From: Acidobacteriota bacterium
GTDB lineage: Bacteria; Acidobacteriota; Vicinamibacteria; Vicinamibacterales; CAVVIG01
NCBI GenBank assembly: GCA_003222395.1
Contig: QHWB01000040.1
Location: 570,488-634,487, forward strand
Length of the DNA stretch: 64,000 nt
Reading direction: 5' to 3'
The number at the start of each line of letters is the position of its first letter. Positions within the stretch are counted from its first letter, which is position 1. Made by a program: the position numbers and the translations under genes. The notes beneath the pieces were generated by a model that was given only the letters and a program-made list of their open reading frames with translations, ran no database searches and was not told where the DNA came from. Shown in pieces: positions 23,080 to 31,441 of this stretch.

Positions 23080-25752
23080 ATGTCCCGATCGCAACGCTTC
23101 TTTCGTGCGCTGCTGCGGCTGTTCCCGGCCGAGTTCCGCGGCGACTTCGGCGACGACATGGCGGCGACGTTCAACGACCAGGCGCGCGACGCGCTCGCGC
23201 AGGGAGATCGCATGGCGGCCCTCAGGCTGTGGCGCGATACGATTGCCGGCATCCTCACGACCGCGCCGCGCGAGCACCTCGACGTCCTGCGCAACGACGT
23301 CCGCTACGCCCTCCGGAATCTCCGCCGCAATCCCGGATTCACCGCGGTCGCCGTGGTGGCGCTCGCGGTCGGCATCGGCGCCAACACCGCCGTCTTCAGC
23401 ATCGTCAACGGCGTGCTCCTGCAGTCGCTGCCCTACAAGGATCCCGGCGCGCTCGTATTGATGTTCGAGAAGTGGCCGACCGGGCCGGTCGACAAGTGGG
23501 AGTTCTCCGCGCCCGACTTCGAGATCGTCCGCGGCCGTGCGCGGTCGTTCTCGGGGATGGCCGCGTACCGCAGCACCACGTACGAGCTCTCGGGCACGAT
23601 GGCGCCGCAGCGGATTATCGGTACGAAGATTTCGCCGGAGCTCTTCGACGTGCTCGGCGTCGCGCCGGCATTCGGCCGGGCCATCACCGCGGACGACGAC
23701 CGCACGTCGTCGAAAGTCGTCGTCCTCGGCCACGGGCTGTGGACGCGCGCGTTCGGCCGCGACCCGGGAATCGTCGGTCGGACGATTCAGATCGACGGCC
23801 AATCCTACGCCGTCATCGGCGTCATGCCGGAACAGCTCGTGTTTCCGCCGCGCGGTGGCGGCAGGAACTCCGAGCCGACGGATCTGTACCTGCCGATGTC
23901 GTTCACGCCGTTCGAACGCGGTGCGTTCGGCATGATGTACAACAACACCGTCGTCGCGCGCCTCGCGCCAGGCGTGACGCTCGCGCTGGCGCGCGCCGAA
24001 ATATCGTCGCTCGTTCCGACAGTGATCGAGAAGTATCCGCCGATGTTGCGGCAGTTCGTCTCGCGGATGACGATCCCGATGTTCGACTTCGCGGACGAAG
24101 TGGTGGGCGGCAGCCGTCGCATGATTCTGGTGTTGATGGGCGCGGTGGCCATGGTGCTGCTGATCGGCTGCGTCGACGTCGCCAACCTGATGCTGACGCG
24201 CGCCGGCTCGCGTCAACGCGAGCTCGCCGTTCGCTCGGCGCTCGGCGCCAGCGGTCCCCGCATGGTTCGTCAGCTCCTGACGGAAGGGTTCGTCCTCGCG
24301 TCCCTGGGCGCAGTCGCCGGCGGCCTTCTTGCGTACTGGACCATGCATTTGCTCCTGTCGCTCGCGGGCACTTCTCTTCCGCGCGTCGAATCGATCCGCT
24401 TCGACGGACGCGTGATCGTCTTTACCGTCGCCCTGGCGCTCGCCACGCCGCTCGTTTTCGGCGTCGTCCCAGCGATTCGCGCGGCGATGCAGTCGACGTT
24501 CGAGGCGTTGAAGGAAGGCGCGCGCGCCGTGACTTCCGGCCGCGGGCGCCATCGTCTGCTCGCGTCGCTGGTGGTCGCGCAGTTCGCGCTGGCGCTGATG
24601 TTGTCGGTCGGCGCCGGATTGCTGGTCCGCAGCTTCATCCGGCTTCTCGCCTCGAATCCCGGCTTCAGAACCGAGCACGTCGTCACCGCGACGACCACGG
24701 TGCCTGTCGGGCGATACGCATCGGGGCCGCAGGTCAAACAGTTCTATCTGCGTGCTGCCGAGGCGACGCACGCCATTCCCGGCGTCACGGCTAATGGCGC
24801 GAGCACCGATCGGCCGCTGAACGTGCAGGAACGCCGTACCTTCACGCCCGATTCATCAGCGCGCGAGATTCCGGAGCTCGGCCGTGTAATCGCCGCGACA
24901 TGGACCATCGGCAACTACTTCGACGCGCTCGGCATCCCGCTGAAACGCGGCCGCTTTTTCACCGACGCCGACGGACGCGGCGGACAGCCGGTCGTCATCA
25001 TCAACGAGCTGATGGCGAACCGCCTCTGGCCGAACCAGGATCCGATTGGCCATCAGATCAAATGGGGTATTCCGGCGTCCACTGCGCCGTGGATGACGAT
25101 CGTCGGCGTGGCCGGCAACGTGAATCAGTCGGCGCTCGGAACCGAGACGATTCCGCAGACGTACGAACCGCTGTTCCAGTTGCCAGATGGGGCGCGCGCT
25201 GCCTTCTTCTATCGAACCGTCAATCTCGTCGTCCGGTCGAACCGCGAGCCGGCGAGCGTGCTCGCCGATCTGCGCGCGACGATTCAGCGGCTCGATCCTG
25301 CGCTGCCGGTCACGAACGCGCAGGCGCTCGCCGACGTCGTGGGCGAGTCGGTCAAGCCGCAGCGATTCAGCATGACCGTCGTGGCGGCGTTCGCGCTGAT
25401 CGCGCTTGGCCTCGCCGCCATCGGCATCTATGGCGTCCTCGCGAACACCGTGAGCCAGGAGACGCACGAGATCGGCGTCCGCATGGCGCTCGGCGCGCAA
25501 CCGACGACGGTCGTCTGGTCGGTGCTGCGGCGGTCGCTGTCGCTGATGGCGGTTGGCGTCGTGATCGGCGGCGCCGGCGCGCTCGCGATCACCCGTGTGA
25601 TGAGCGGTCTCCTGTACGAAGTGCGGCCGACCGACGCCACGACGTTCGCGACCTCTGTGCTCGTGCTGGCGATCCTGGCCGTCGCGGCGAGCCTCGTGCC
25701 TGCATGGCGCGCGACACGCGTCGATCCGTTGATTGCTCTCAGAGCAGAATAA
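23080..25752 (+). CDS. ADOP-type ABC transporter permease (MacB/FtsX domains), first copy
   Basis: 890 residues. Residues 1-75 are an N-terminal helical prefix (RFFRALLRLFPAEFRGDFGDDM) seen in acidobacterial permeases. Then comes a membrane helix (GFTAVAVVALAVGIGANTAVF), a MacB-like periplasmic domain, three FtsX membrane helices (MILVLMGAVAMVLLIGCVDVANLMLTR region), a second periplasmic domain and a final FtsX set ending RVDPLIALRAE. The duplicated layout without its own ATPase defines acidobacterial duplicated orphan permeases. Their substrates are unknown. It lies 72 bases after padR, a very common pairing in this phylum. Confidence 0.9.
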   Translation: MSRSQRFFRALLRLFPAEFRGDFGDDMAATFNDQARDALAQGDRMAALRLWRDTIAGILTTAPREHLDVLRNDVRYALRNLRRNPGFTAVAVVALAVGIGANTAVFSIVNGVLLQSLPYKDPGALVLMFEKWPTGPVDKWEFSAPDFEIVRGRARSFSGMAAYRSTTYELSGTMAPQRIIGTKISPELFDVLGVAPAFGRAITADDDRTSSKVVVLGHGLWTRAFGRDPGIVGRTIQIDGQSYAVIGVMPEQLVFPPRGGGRNSEPTDLYLPMSFTPFERGAFGMMYNNTVVARLAPGVTLALARAEISSLVPTVIEKYPPMLRQFVSRMTIPMFDFADEVVGGSRRMILVLMGAVAMVLLIGCVDVANLMLTRAGSRQRELAVRSALGASGPRMVRQLLTEGFVLASLGAVAGGLLAYWTMHLLLSLAGTSLPRVESIRFDGRVIVFTVALALATPLVFGVVPAIRAAMQSTFEALKEGARAVTSGRGRHRLLASLVVAQFALALMLSVGAGLLVRSFIRLLASNPGFRTEHVVTATTTVPVGRYASGPQVKQFYLRAAEATHAIPGVTANGASTDRPLNVQERRTFTPDSSAREIPELGRVIAATWTIGNYFDALGIPLKRGRFFTDADGRGGQPVVIINELMANRLWPNQDPIGHQIKWGIPASTAPWMTIVGVAGNVNQSALGTETIPQTYEPLFQLPDGARAAFFYRTVNLVVRSNREPASVLADLRATIQRLDPALPVTNAQALADVVGESVKPQRFSMTVVAAFALIALGLAAIGIYGVLANTVSQETHEIGVRMALGAQPTTVVWSVLRRSLSLMAVGVVIGGAGALAITRVMSGLLYEVRPTDATTFATSVLVLAILAVAASLVPAWRATRVDPLIALRAE

Positions 25753-26123
25753 GCCAGCCCTGAAAGGGCCGCCCCACGATCATCCTTCAGCACTTTCTGC
25801 GTCACAGATCGCCGCACTCGTCTACGATTCAGTCGCACTATCGCTTCCGGACACTCTGTGCAGCCTGCTGCATAGGTTTGCACCCCGGATTCCACCGATC
25901 ATTTCATTTCCACGTTCTTTCGCAAAACGGCGAACGACAAAGCTGTAATTCATCCACGAGGTCGTAATCCGCCGCCGTGTCCGTTTTGAGTAACCTCAAC
26001 TTTTTGAACCAGTTTCCGCGCGTCGACACGATCACAAAACCGGCATCAGAGTTGCCATCGGGGGCGGTGGCGATCCGCGGCTGAACAGTTCCTGCATCAC
26101 CTGCGGTAAAGGAGTTTTCCTCC
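25753..26123. other. 371-base gap upstream of mreB
   Basis: This is less GC-rich than its surroundings (for example AACCTCAACTTTTTGAACC at 25993-26011). No convincing protein is encoded on either strand. The only clear signal is the ribosome-binding site AAAGGAG at 26108-26114, nine bases before the GTG start of mreB. A promoter for mreB is presumably here, but I could not pick a reliable -35/-10 pair. Confidence 0.5.
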
Positions 26124-27146
26124 GTGTTTGATTCCCTGCTCTCCCGCTTCTGCCACGACCTGGCCATCGATCTCGGCACCGCCAACACGTGCGTCTACGC
26201 GCGCGGGAGGGGCATCGTTGTCAGCGAGCCGTCGATCGTGGCGCTCAACAAAGTGAACGGCCGCATCGAGGCGGTCGGCACCGAGGCGAAGGAAATGCTC
26301 GGGCGCACGCCCGGCAACATCACCGCCATCAAGCCGATGAAGGACGGCGTCATCGCCGACTTCGAGGCCGCGGAAAAGATGCTGACCCACTTCATCCGCA
26401 AAGCGCACAAGCGCAGCGGCTGGCTCCGCCCGCGCGTCGTCATCGGCGTGCCGTCCGAGATCACGCAGGTCGAGCGCCGCGCCGTCAAGGACAGCGCGAT
26501 GCGGGCCAAGGCGAGCGAAGTGCACCTGGTCGAGGAAGCGATGGCGGCGGCGATCGGCGCCGGGATGCCGATCACGGAAGCGTCGGGCAACATGGTGGTC
26601 GACATCGGCGGAGGCACCACCGACATCGCGGTGATCTCGCTGGCGGGCGTCGTCTACGGCAAGTCCGTTCGCATCGCCGGCAACGAGCTCGACGAATCGA
26701 TCATGCTGCACGCCCGCAAGACGCACAACCTGCTCATCGGCGAGCGGACGGCCGAGCAGATCAAGATCGAGATCGGCTCCGCGTTCCCGCTCGAAGCGTC
26801 GATGACGATGGAGGTCAAGGGACGGCATCTCACCGAAGGGCGTCCGAAGACGGTGACGATGACCGACGGCGAAATCCGCATCGCGCTGGCCGAGCCGGTG
26901 AAGGCGATCGTCCAGGCCGTGCACGACGCGCTCGAGCGCATTCCGCCGGAGCTGTCGGCGGACATCTTCGATCGCGGCATCATTCTCACCGGCGGCGGAG
27001 CGCTGCTCAAGAATTTCGACAAGCGGCTGCGCGAGGAAACGGGTCTGCCGGTGCAGCTCGCGGAAGATCCGCTGTCGTCGGTCGTGCTGGGCGCGGGCAA
27101 GATGCTGTCGGACTTCAATCTCCTGCGCCGCATCTCTCTCGATTAG
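26124..27146 (+). CDS. mreB: Rod-shape-determining protein MreB
   Basis: 340 residues of the actin fold. Phosphate 1 motif is LAIDLGTANTCVYARGRGIV, phosphate 2 NMVVDIGGGTTDIAVISLAG and adenosine motif GIILTGGGALLKNFDKRL. An N-terminal FDSLLSRF helix could bind the membrane. MreB forms filaments that direct cell-wall synthesis along the cylinder. The GTG start is fixed by AAAGGAG upstream. mreC, mreD, mrdA and rodA do not follow, so this copy stands alone: a repeat and a regulator gene come next. Confidence 0.95.
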   Translation: MFDSLLSRFCHDLAIDLGTANTCVYARGRGIVVSEPSIVALNKVNGRIEAVGTEAKEMLGRTPGNITAIKPMKDGVIADFEAAEKMLTHFIRKAHKRSGWLRPRVVIGVPSEITQVERRAVKDSAMRAKASEVHLVEEAMAAAIGAGMPITEASGNMVVDIGGGTTDIAVISLAGVVYGKSVRIAGNELDESIMLHARKTHNLLIGERTAEQIKIEIGSAFPLEASMTMEVKGRHLTEGRPKTVTMTDGEIRIALAEPVKAIVQAVHDALERIPPELSADIFDRGIILTGGGALLKNFDKRLREETGLPVQLAEDPLSSVVLGAGKMLSDFNLLRRISLD

Positions 27147-27149
27147 ACC

Positions 27150-27280
27150 GCCGCTCGCCCGAAAGGCTCGCGCTACAACCCAGACGGCAGGGCACGGTGT
27201 CCAGACCGTGCCTCACGCGCGGGGACACGAAGGGCTCGCGCTGCACGTTGCACTGTAGCGCGAGGCTTTCAGCCGAGCGT
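27150..27280. repeat. Family B inverted pair enclosing a second hairpin
   Basis: CGCTCGCCCGAAAGGCTCG (27152) through CGCTACA at 27177 and TGTAGCGCGAGGCTTTCAGC (27254) through CGAGCG at 27279 are long inverted arms. Between them GGCACGGTGTCCAGACCGTG (27191) plus CC is a perfect 8-base stem with a 6-base loop. Together they fill the space between mreB and the WYL regulator, and may act as a terminator after mreB. Confidence 0.75.
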
Positions 27281-27291
27281 AAGATCGCTCG

Positions 27292-28281
27292 GTGCCCCGG
27301 AACGCCGAAGTCATCCGCCAATGGACGATCCTGCGCGAGATCGAGCGGGCGCGCGGCGCGGGCGTCACCATCGACGACCTGGCGTCGCTCTGCGATGTCA
27401 CGACCCGCACGATTCGGCGCGACCTCCAGGCGCTCGAAGAAGCGGGATTTCCTCTCTACGACGATCGATCGCATGACGACGGCCGCACGCGGTGGCAGGT
27501 GAGCGGCCAGGCCTTCAAGGGCCTCGCCGCCGGCCTGACCGTCTCCGAGCTGTGCGCGCTGTATTTCAGCCGCTCGCTGCTCGAATCGCTGTCCGGCACG
27601 CCGTTCCGTGACGATGTCGAGAGCGCGTTCGAAAAGCTGGCTTCCGTCCTGACGCCGCATATGCGGCAATTCCTCGATCAACTGCCGCGCATCATCGCAA
27701 CCAAGCCGGATCCGATGCGCCGCAAAGACGACCCGCGCCAGCAGCGGATCATCGCGCGCGCGATCGACGCGACGCTGCATCATCGCCAGGCGACGATCGT
27801 CTATCATTCGGCGTCGAGCGATCGGACCAAAACCTATCTGGTTCATCCCTGCCGCCTCGCGTACGCGCAAGGCGGGCTCTACCTCCTCGCGTACGTGCCC
27901 GAGTACGGCGAAGTCCGCACGTTCGCCGTCGAGCGCGTTCAGGAACTGTCGCTGCTGGAAGAGCGATTTACTCCGATCGAGGAATTGCCCGACACGGCGT
28001 TTCCGCACTCGCTCGGCGTGCACACCGGACCGCCGGAACGCGTGGAGCTCGAGTTCGAGCCCGCGGTCGCCGACTACGTGCGTGCGCGCGAATGGCACCC
28101 ATCGCAAGCGATGCGCGACACCGAATCGGGCGGCCTGCACATGACGCTGGACGTCTGCCTCGACCGCGCGCTCGAGAGCTGGATCCTCAGCTTCGGCCCG
28201 TTCGCACGCGTCATCGCACCGGATAGTCTTGCCCGCGAAATCGCCGGACGATTCGAAGAAGCACGAGCGAGGTACGCATGA
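27292..28281 (+). CDS. HTH- and WYL-domain transcriptional regulator
   Basis: 329 residues. The N-terminal DeoR-type winged helix is AEVIRQWTILREIERARGAG ... ASLCDVTTRTIRRDLQALEE. A WYL domain spans about residues 140-230 (IVYHSASSDRTKTYLVHPCR, then GGLYLLAYVPEYGEVRTF), followed by a WCX C-terminal extension (VELEFEPAVADYVRAREWHP). WYL regulators sense ligands or nucleic acids, and many control DNA-damage or defence genes. The GTG at 27292 is the only start ahead of the HTH. The stop overlaps the amidohydrolase start. Confidence 0.88.
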   Translation: MPRNAEVIRQWTILREIERARGAGVTIDDLASLCDVTTRTIRRDLQALEEAGFPLYDDRSHDDGRTRWQVSGQAFKGLAAGLTVSELCALYFSRSLLESLSGTPFRDDVESAFEKLASVLTPHMRQFLDQLPRIIATKPDPMRRKDDPRQQRIIARAIDATLHHRQATIVYHSASSDRTKTYLVHPCRLAYAQGGLYLLAYVPEYGEVRTFAVERVQELSLLEERFTPIEELPDTAFPHSLGVHTGPPERVELEFEPAVADYVRAREWHPSQAMRDTESGGLHMTLDVCLDRALESWILSFGPFARVIAPDSLAREIAGRFEEARARYA

Positions 28282-30029
28282 TGAGCGCTATCGTTGGTAG
28301 GCGCCGACCAGTGGGTCGGCCCGGTCGCGCATGTCGGCGCGGAGAGGCACGCGAACCGCGGCGGACGCGCTGGTCCGCCCCTATTGCGATCTTGTTGTTG
28401 ATGATGAGCGCTCCCCTATCCGCTCAGATGAAAGCGATCCGCGCCGGGCGCCTCGTCGACGGGTCGGGTAAAGTCGTCGCGAACGCCGTGATCCTGATCG
28501 ATCGCGATCGAATCACGTCTGTCGGCGCGAGCGCTCCGCCAGCCGGCGCCGAGGTGATCGATTTGAGCCGCTTCACTCTGGTGCCGGGGCTCATCGATGT
28601 CCACACGCACATGACCTATTACTGGGACGGCGCGCCTGGCACGCGTCCGCTCGGACAGCCGCGGCGTCCCGCCGGCGTCACGACGGTGCTCGCGGCGGAG
28701 AACGCACGGCGCACGCTCGAGACCGGCGTGACGACGATTCGCGATCTCGGCGCCAGCAACGAAGTCGATTACGCCATGCGCGACCTGATCAACATGGGGA
28801 AGATGGTTGGACCGCGGATGTTCGTCGCCGGCCAGGGACTGTCCGCCGGACGCGGCGGTCCACCCGATCCGGGCGCGTTTCGAGAGCAGGCCGAAGCGCG
28901 TCTCGCCGCCGGATCGGACTGGGTGAAAATCTTCGGTTCGCGCGGCAGCTTCCAAAGCGTCGAGACGACGCAGACCGTGCCCTTCGAGGCGATGAAGGCC
29001 GTCGTCGACGCGGCGCATGCGAAGGGACGTCGCGTGGCGATTCATTCGTACGGTCCATCGGGCGTGAAGGACGCTGTCCGCGCCGGCGCCGACTCGGTCG
29101 AGCACGGCATCGACCTCGACGACGAAACGATCGCCGAGATGGTGAAGCGCGGAACGGTGTGGGTTCCGACGATCGATCACAACCGCTACTACGTCGACGC
29201 GAAGGACGAGTACGGTTTCGCGCCCGACACGATTCCGCCGCTGCAGGAGTACATCGAGAAGAACCTCGAGTCGGCGAAGCGTGCGGTGAGGGCCGGCGTG
29301 AAGATCGCGATGGGATCGGATGCGGTTTACACGATGTTCGGCCAGAACACGCGTGAGCTCGGATGGTTCGTGAGGGCCGGGATGACGCCGGCGCAGGCGC
29401 TCGCCTCGGCGACGACGATCCCCGCGGCGCTGCTGGGTCACGAGAAGGATCTGGGTGCGATCGCGCCCGGCTACCTCGCCGACATCGTCGCCGTCGACGG
29501 CGACCCGCTCGCCGACGTGAACGCGCTGATCAACGGTGTCCGCTGGGTGATGAAAGACGGGCAGGTGGTTGTCGACGGGCGGTCGGGTGGGTCAGGTCGG
29601 TCGAGTGGGTCGGGTGGGGCAGGCAGGTTGGGTGGGTTGGATCGGGAGGTTCAGAGCGTCGTCGAAGCGTTCCTGCTGCACCTCGGCGATCACGAATGGG
29701 ACAAGGTGGCGGCGGATCTCGCGCCGAACGCGATGATCGTCGTCACGCGCCAGCGACCGGGAGAGACCGACTGGACGAACTCCTACCAGACGCGCGACGA
29801 ATGGCTCGCGTCGCTGCGCCGCAATCCGAACCCGACGACGTTTCGCGAGCCGATCACGAACGTCCAGGTGACCGTCGACAGCGATCACCTCGCGTACCTG
29901 CGCGCCGACTTTCAGGTGATGCGCGACGGCGCCGCGCAGTCGCACGGCGTCGATCAATTCACGCTCGTGCGCGAAGGCGGCGCGTGGAAGATCGCGATCG
30001 TCGCCTACACGTCGATGCCCCTCAGGTGA
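28278..30029 (+). CDS. Secreted amidohydrolase fused to a SnoaL-like domain
   Basis: 583 residues. Residues 50-430 are an imidazolonepropionase-like amidohydrolase: GLIDVHTHMTYYWDG (metal His pair), WVKIFGSRG (bridging Lys), VAIHSYG, SVEHGIDLDD and MGSDAVYTMFG. Residues 455-583 (VQSVVEAFLLHLGDHEWDKV ... YTSMPLR) resemble a SnoaL/DUF4440 domain. The joining segment is Gly/Ser/Arg-rich and is encoded by a G-rich array. The signal-peptide core (IAILLLMMSAPLSAQ) is preceded by about 31 residues encoded by a family C repeat. If that extension is translated, export may be affected. Substrate unknown. Confidence 0.87.
   Translation: MMSAIVGRRRPVGRPGRACRRGEAREPRRTRWSAPIAILLLMMSAPLSAQMKAIRAGRLVDGSGKVVANAVILIDRDRITSVGASAPPAGAEVIDLSRFTLVPGLIDVHTHMTYYWDGAPGTRPLGQPRRPAGVTTVLAAENARRTLETGVTTIRDLGASNEVDYAMRDLINMGKMVGPRMFVAGQGLSAGRGGPPDPGAFREQAEARLAAGSDWVKIFGSRGSFQSVETTQTVPFEAMKAVVDAAHAKGRRVAIHSYGPSGVKDAVRAGADSVEHGIDLDDETIAEMVKRGTVWVPTIDHNRYYVDAKDEYGFAPDTIPPLQEYIEKNLESAKRAVRAGVKIAMGSDAVYTMFGQNTRELGWFVRAGMTPAQALASATTIPAALLGHEKDLGAIAPGYLADIVAVDGDPLADVNALINGVRWVMKDGQVVVDGRSGGSGRSSGSGGAGRLGGLDREVQSVVEAFLLHLGDHEWDKVAADLAPNAMIVVTRQRPGETDWTNSYQTRDEWLASLRRNPNPTTFREPITNVQVTVDSDHLAYLRADFQVMRDGAAQSHGVDQFTLVREGGAWKIAIVAYTSMPLR
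28297..28384. repeat. Family C hairpin element within the amidohydrolase 5' end
   Basis: Ends GTAGGCGCCGACC (28297) and GGTCCGCCCCTAT (28372-28384), with inner GTGGGTCGGCCC. It is in frame with the gene and encodes an Arg-rich run ending TRWSAP. The 12-base word ATGATGAGCGCT occurs on both sides (28278-28289 and 28401-28412). Confidence 0.72.
29576..29646. repeat. G-rich degenerate array inside the amidohydrolase gene
   Basis: About 70 bases built from GGTCGGGTGGGTCAGGTCGG-like words with a 5-10 base period. Its translation is the Gly/Ser/Arg linker between the amidohydrolase and SnoaL-like domains. The array resembles those at 40833-40960 and, on the other strand, 41515-41595. Confidence 0.8.
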
Positions 30030-31441
30030 TCGCCTTCCGCCTTCCGAATCCCTCAGTCCTGCTCCTCAGCGGCGTCCTGGTCGCGGCCGCGCTCACCTGG
30101 GTGCTGCCGGCCGGCCAATACGATCGGCGCGACGATGCGGCCACAGGGCGTCGCGTGGCGGTGCCCGGAACCTATCACTCGGTGCCGCGCGCGCCGGTCG
30201 GTCTCCTCGCGGCGGCGGTTGCCGTGCCGCGCGGGTTCGTCGCAGCGGCCGACGTCATCGCCGTGATCTTCTTCGTCGGCGGCGCGTGGTTCATCGTCGA
30301 TCGGCTGGGCACGCTGCCGGCTGTCGTCGGCGGGCTGGTGCGGACGTTCGGCGATCGCGGGCTGTACATCATTCCGGTCGTGTCGGCGTTCTTCGGCGTC
30401 ATGGGCGCCGTCGAGAACATGCAGGAAGAGATCATTCCGCTGATTCCGGTGCTGCTGGTCCTCGGCCGAGGGCTCGGCGTCGACGCTGTCGTCGTGGTCT
30501 CGATGAGCATGGGCGCCGCGATGGTCGGCAGTGCCTTCGGGCCGACGAACCCGTTTCAAGCCGGCATCGCGATGAAGCTGGCGCAGCTGCCGCTGTTCGC
30601 CGCCGGCCGGCTGCGGCTGGCGATGTTTGTCGTCGGAACGATCGTGTGGATCGCCTGGACGATGCGCTACGCGTCGCGAAATCGTGCGGGTCGCCCGGCT
30701 CAAAGCCTCGCGCTACAGAGTACGCTCACAGTACCGTCGCCCGGTACGAACACGGTAGCGCGAGGCTTTCAGCCGAGCGAGCCGCCGGCCGCAGACGCGA
30801 CGTGGCATCCGCGCCACGCCCTGATCCTCGCGATTGTCGTCGCGCCAATCGGCGCGTATGTGTACGGCGCGCTGAGGCTCGACTGGGGGTTCAACGAGCT
30901 CTCAGGCGCGTTCCTGATCGCGGCGATTGCGGCGGGACTCGCCGGCGGACTGTCGTTGACGGCGACCGTCGTCACCTACATCGAGGGGATGCGAGAAGTC
31001 GTGTCGGCCGCGCTGATGATCGGCATCGCGCGCAGCATCTCGCTCGTTCTCGAAGACGGACACGTGATCGACACGATCCTGTACGCGCTCGCGTCGGCCC
31101 TGACCGCGGCGCCGAAGACGGTCGCGGCGCTCCTGATGGTTCCGAGCCAGGCGCTCATCCACATTCCAGTGCCGAGCGTCAGCGGTCATGCGATGTTGAC
31201 GGTGCCGGTGTTCGTCGCCCTCGGCGATCTGCTCGGCATGTCGCGGCAGGTTCCGGTGCTCGCGTATCAAACGGGCGCGGGACTCATGGAGCTGCTGACG
31301 ACGACCAACGGCGCGCTGATGGCCATTCTTCTCGCAGCAGGCGTTCCGTACCAGCGATGGGTCCGCTTCACCGTCGGCGGCGTCCTTCTCCTGGCGGCGA
31401 TCGGCATCCTGGCGATCGCCGTCGTGCTTCGCTTCCCGTGA
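30026..31441 (+). CDS. YfcC-family membrane transporter
   Basis: 471 residues with 11-12 predicted membrane helices. The start RLPNPSVLLLSGVLVAAALT and WVLPAGQYDR, then ENMQEEIIPLIPVLLVLGRG, GSAFGPTNPFQAGIAMKLAQ and IPVPSVSGHAMLTVPVFVAL, are typical of YfcC proteins of the ion-transporter superfamily (relatives of ArcD and DcuC). They are usually assigned to basic amino acid or C4-acid uptake. The GTG at 30026 overlaps the amidohydrolase stop. Residues near 222-255 are encoded by a family B palindrome and form an extra hydrophilic loop between helices. Cotranscription with the amidohydrolase suggests uptake of its substrate or product. Confidence 0.85.
   Translation: MIAFRLPNPSVLLLSGVLVAAALTWVLPAGQYDRRDDAATGRRVAVPGTYHSVPRAPVGLLAAAVAVPRGFVAAADVIAVIFFVGGAWFIVDRLGTLPAVVGGLVRTFGDRGLYIIPVVSAFFGVMGAVENMQEEIIPLIPVLLVLGRGLGVDAVVVVSMSMGAAMVGSAFGPTNPFQAGIAMKLAQLPLFAAGRLRLAMFVVGTIVWIAWTMRYASRNRAGRPAQSLALQSTLTVPSPGTNTVARGFQPSEPPAADATWHPRHALILAIVVAPIGAYVYGALRLDWGFNELSGAFLIAAIAAGLAGGLSLTATVVTYIEGMREVVSAALMIGIARSISLVLEDGHVIDTILYALASALTAAPKTVAALLMVPSQALIHIPVPSVSGHAMLTVPVFVALGDLLGMSRQVPVLAYQTGAGLMELLTTTNGALMAILLAAGVPYQRWVRFTVGGVLLLAAIGILAIAVVLRFP
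30695..30774. repeat. Family B palindrome inside the YfcC-family gene
   Basis: Arms CGGCTCAAAGCCTCGCGCTAC-type at 30695-30715 and GTAGCGCGAGGCTTTCAGCC plus G at 30754-30774 are reverse complements over 21 bases with one mismatch. The loop contains a smaller palindrome, GTACCGTCGCCCGGTAC. The reading frame of the transporter is kept through the whole element. Confidence 0.88.

Noticed and set aside
27191-27212. Riboswitch-like leader before the WYL regulator
   Set aside because: The structure is explained by a simple 8-base hairpin within a family B pair; no known aptamer core was seen.
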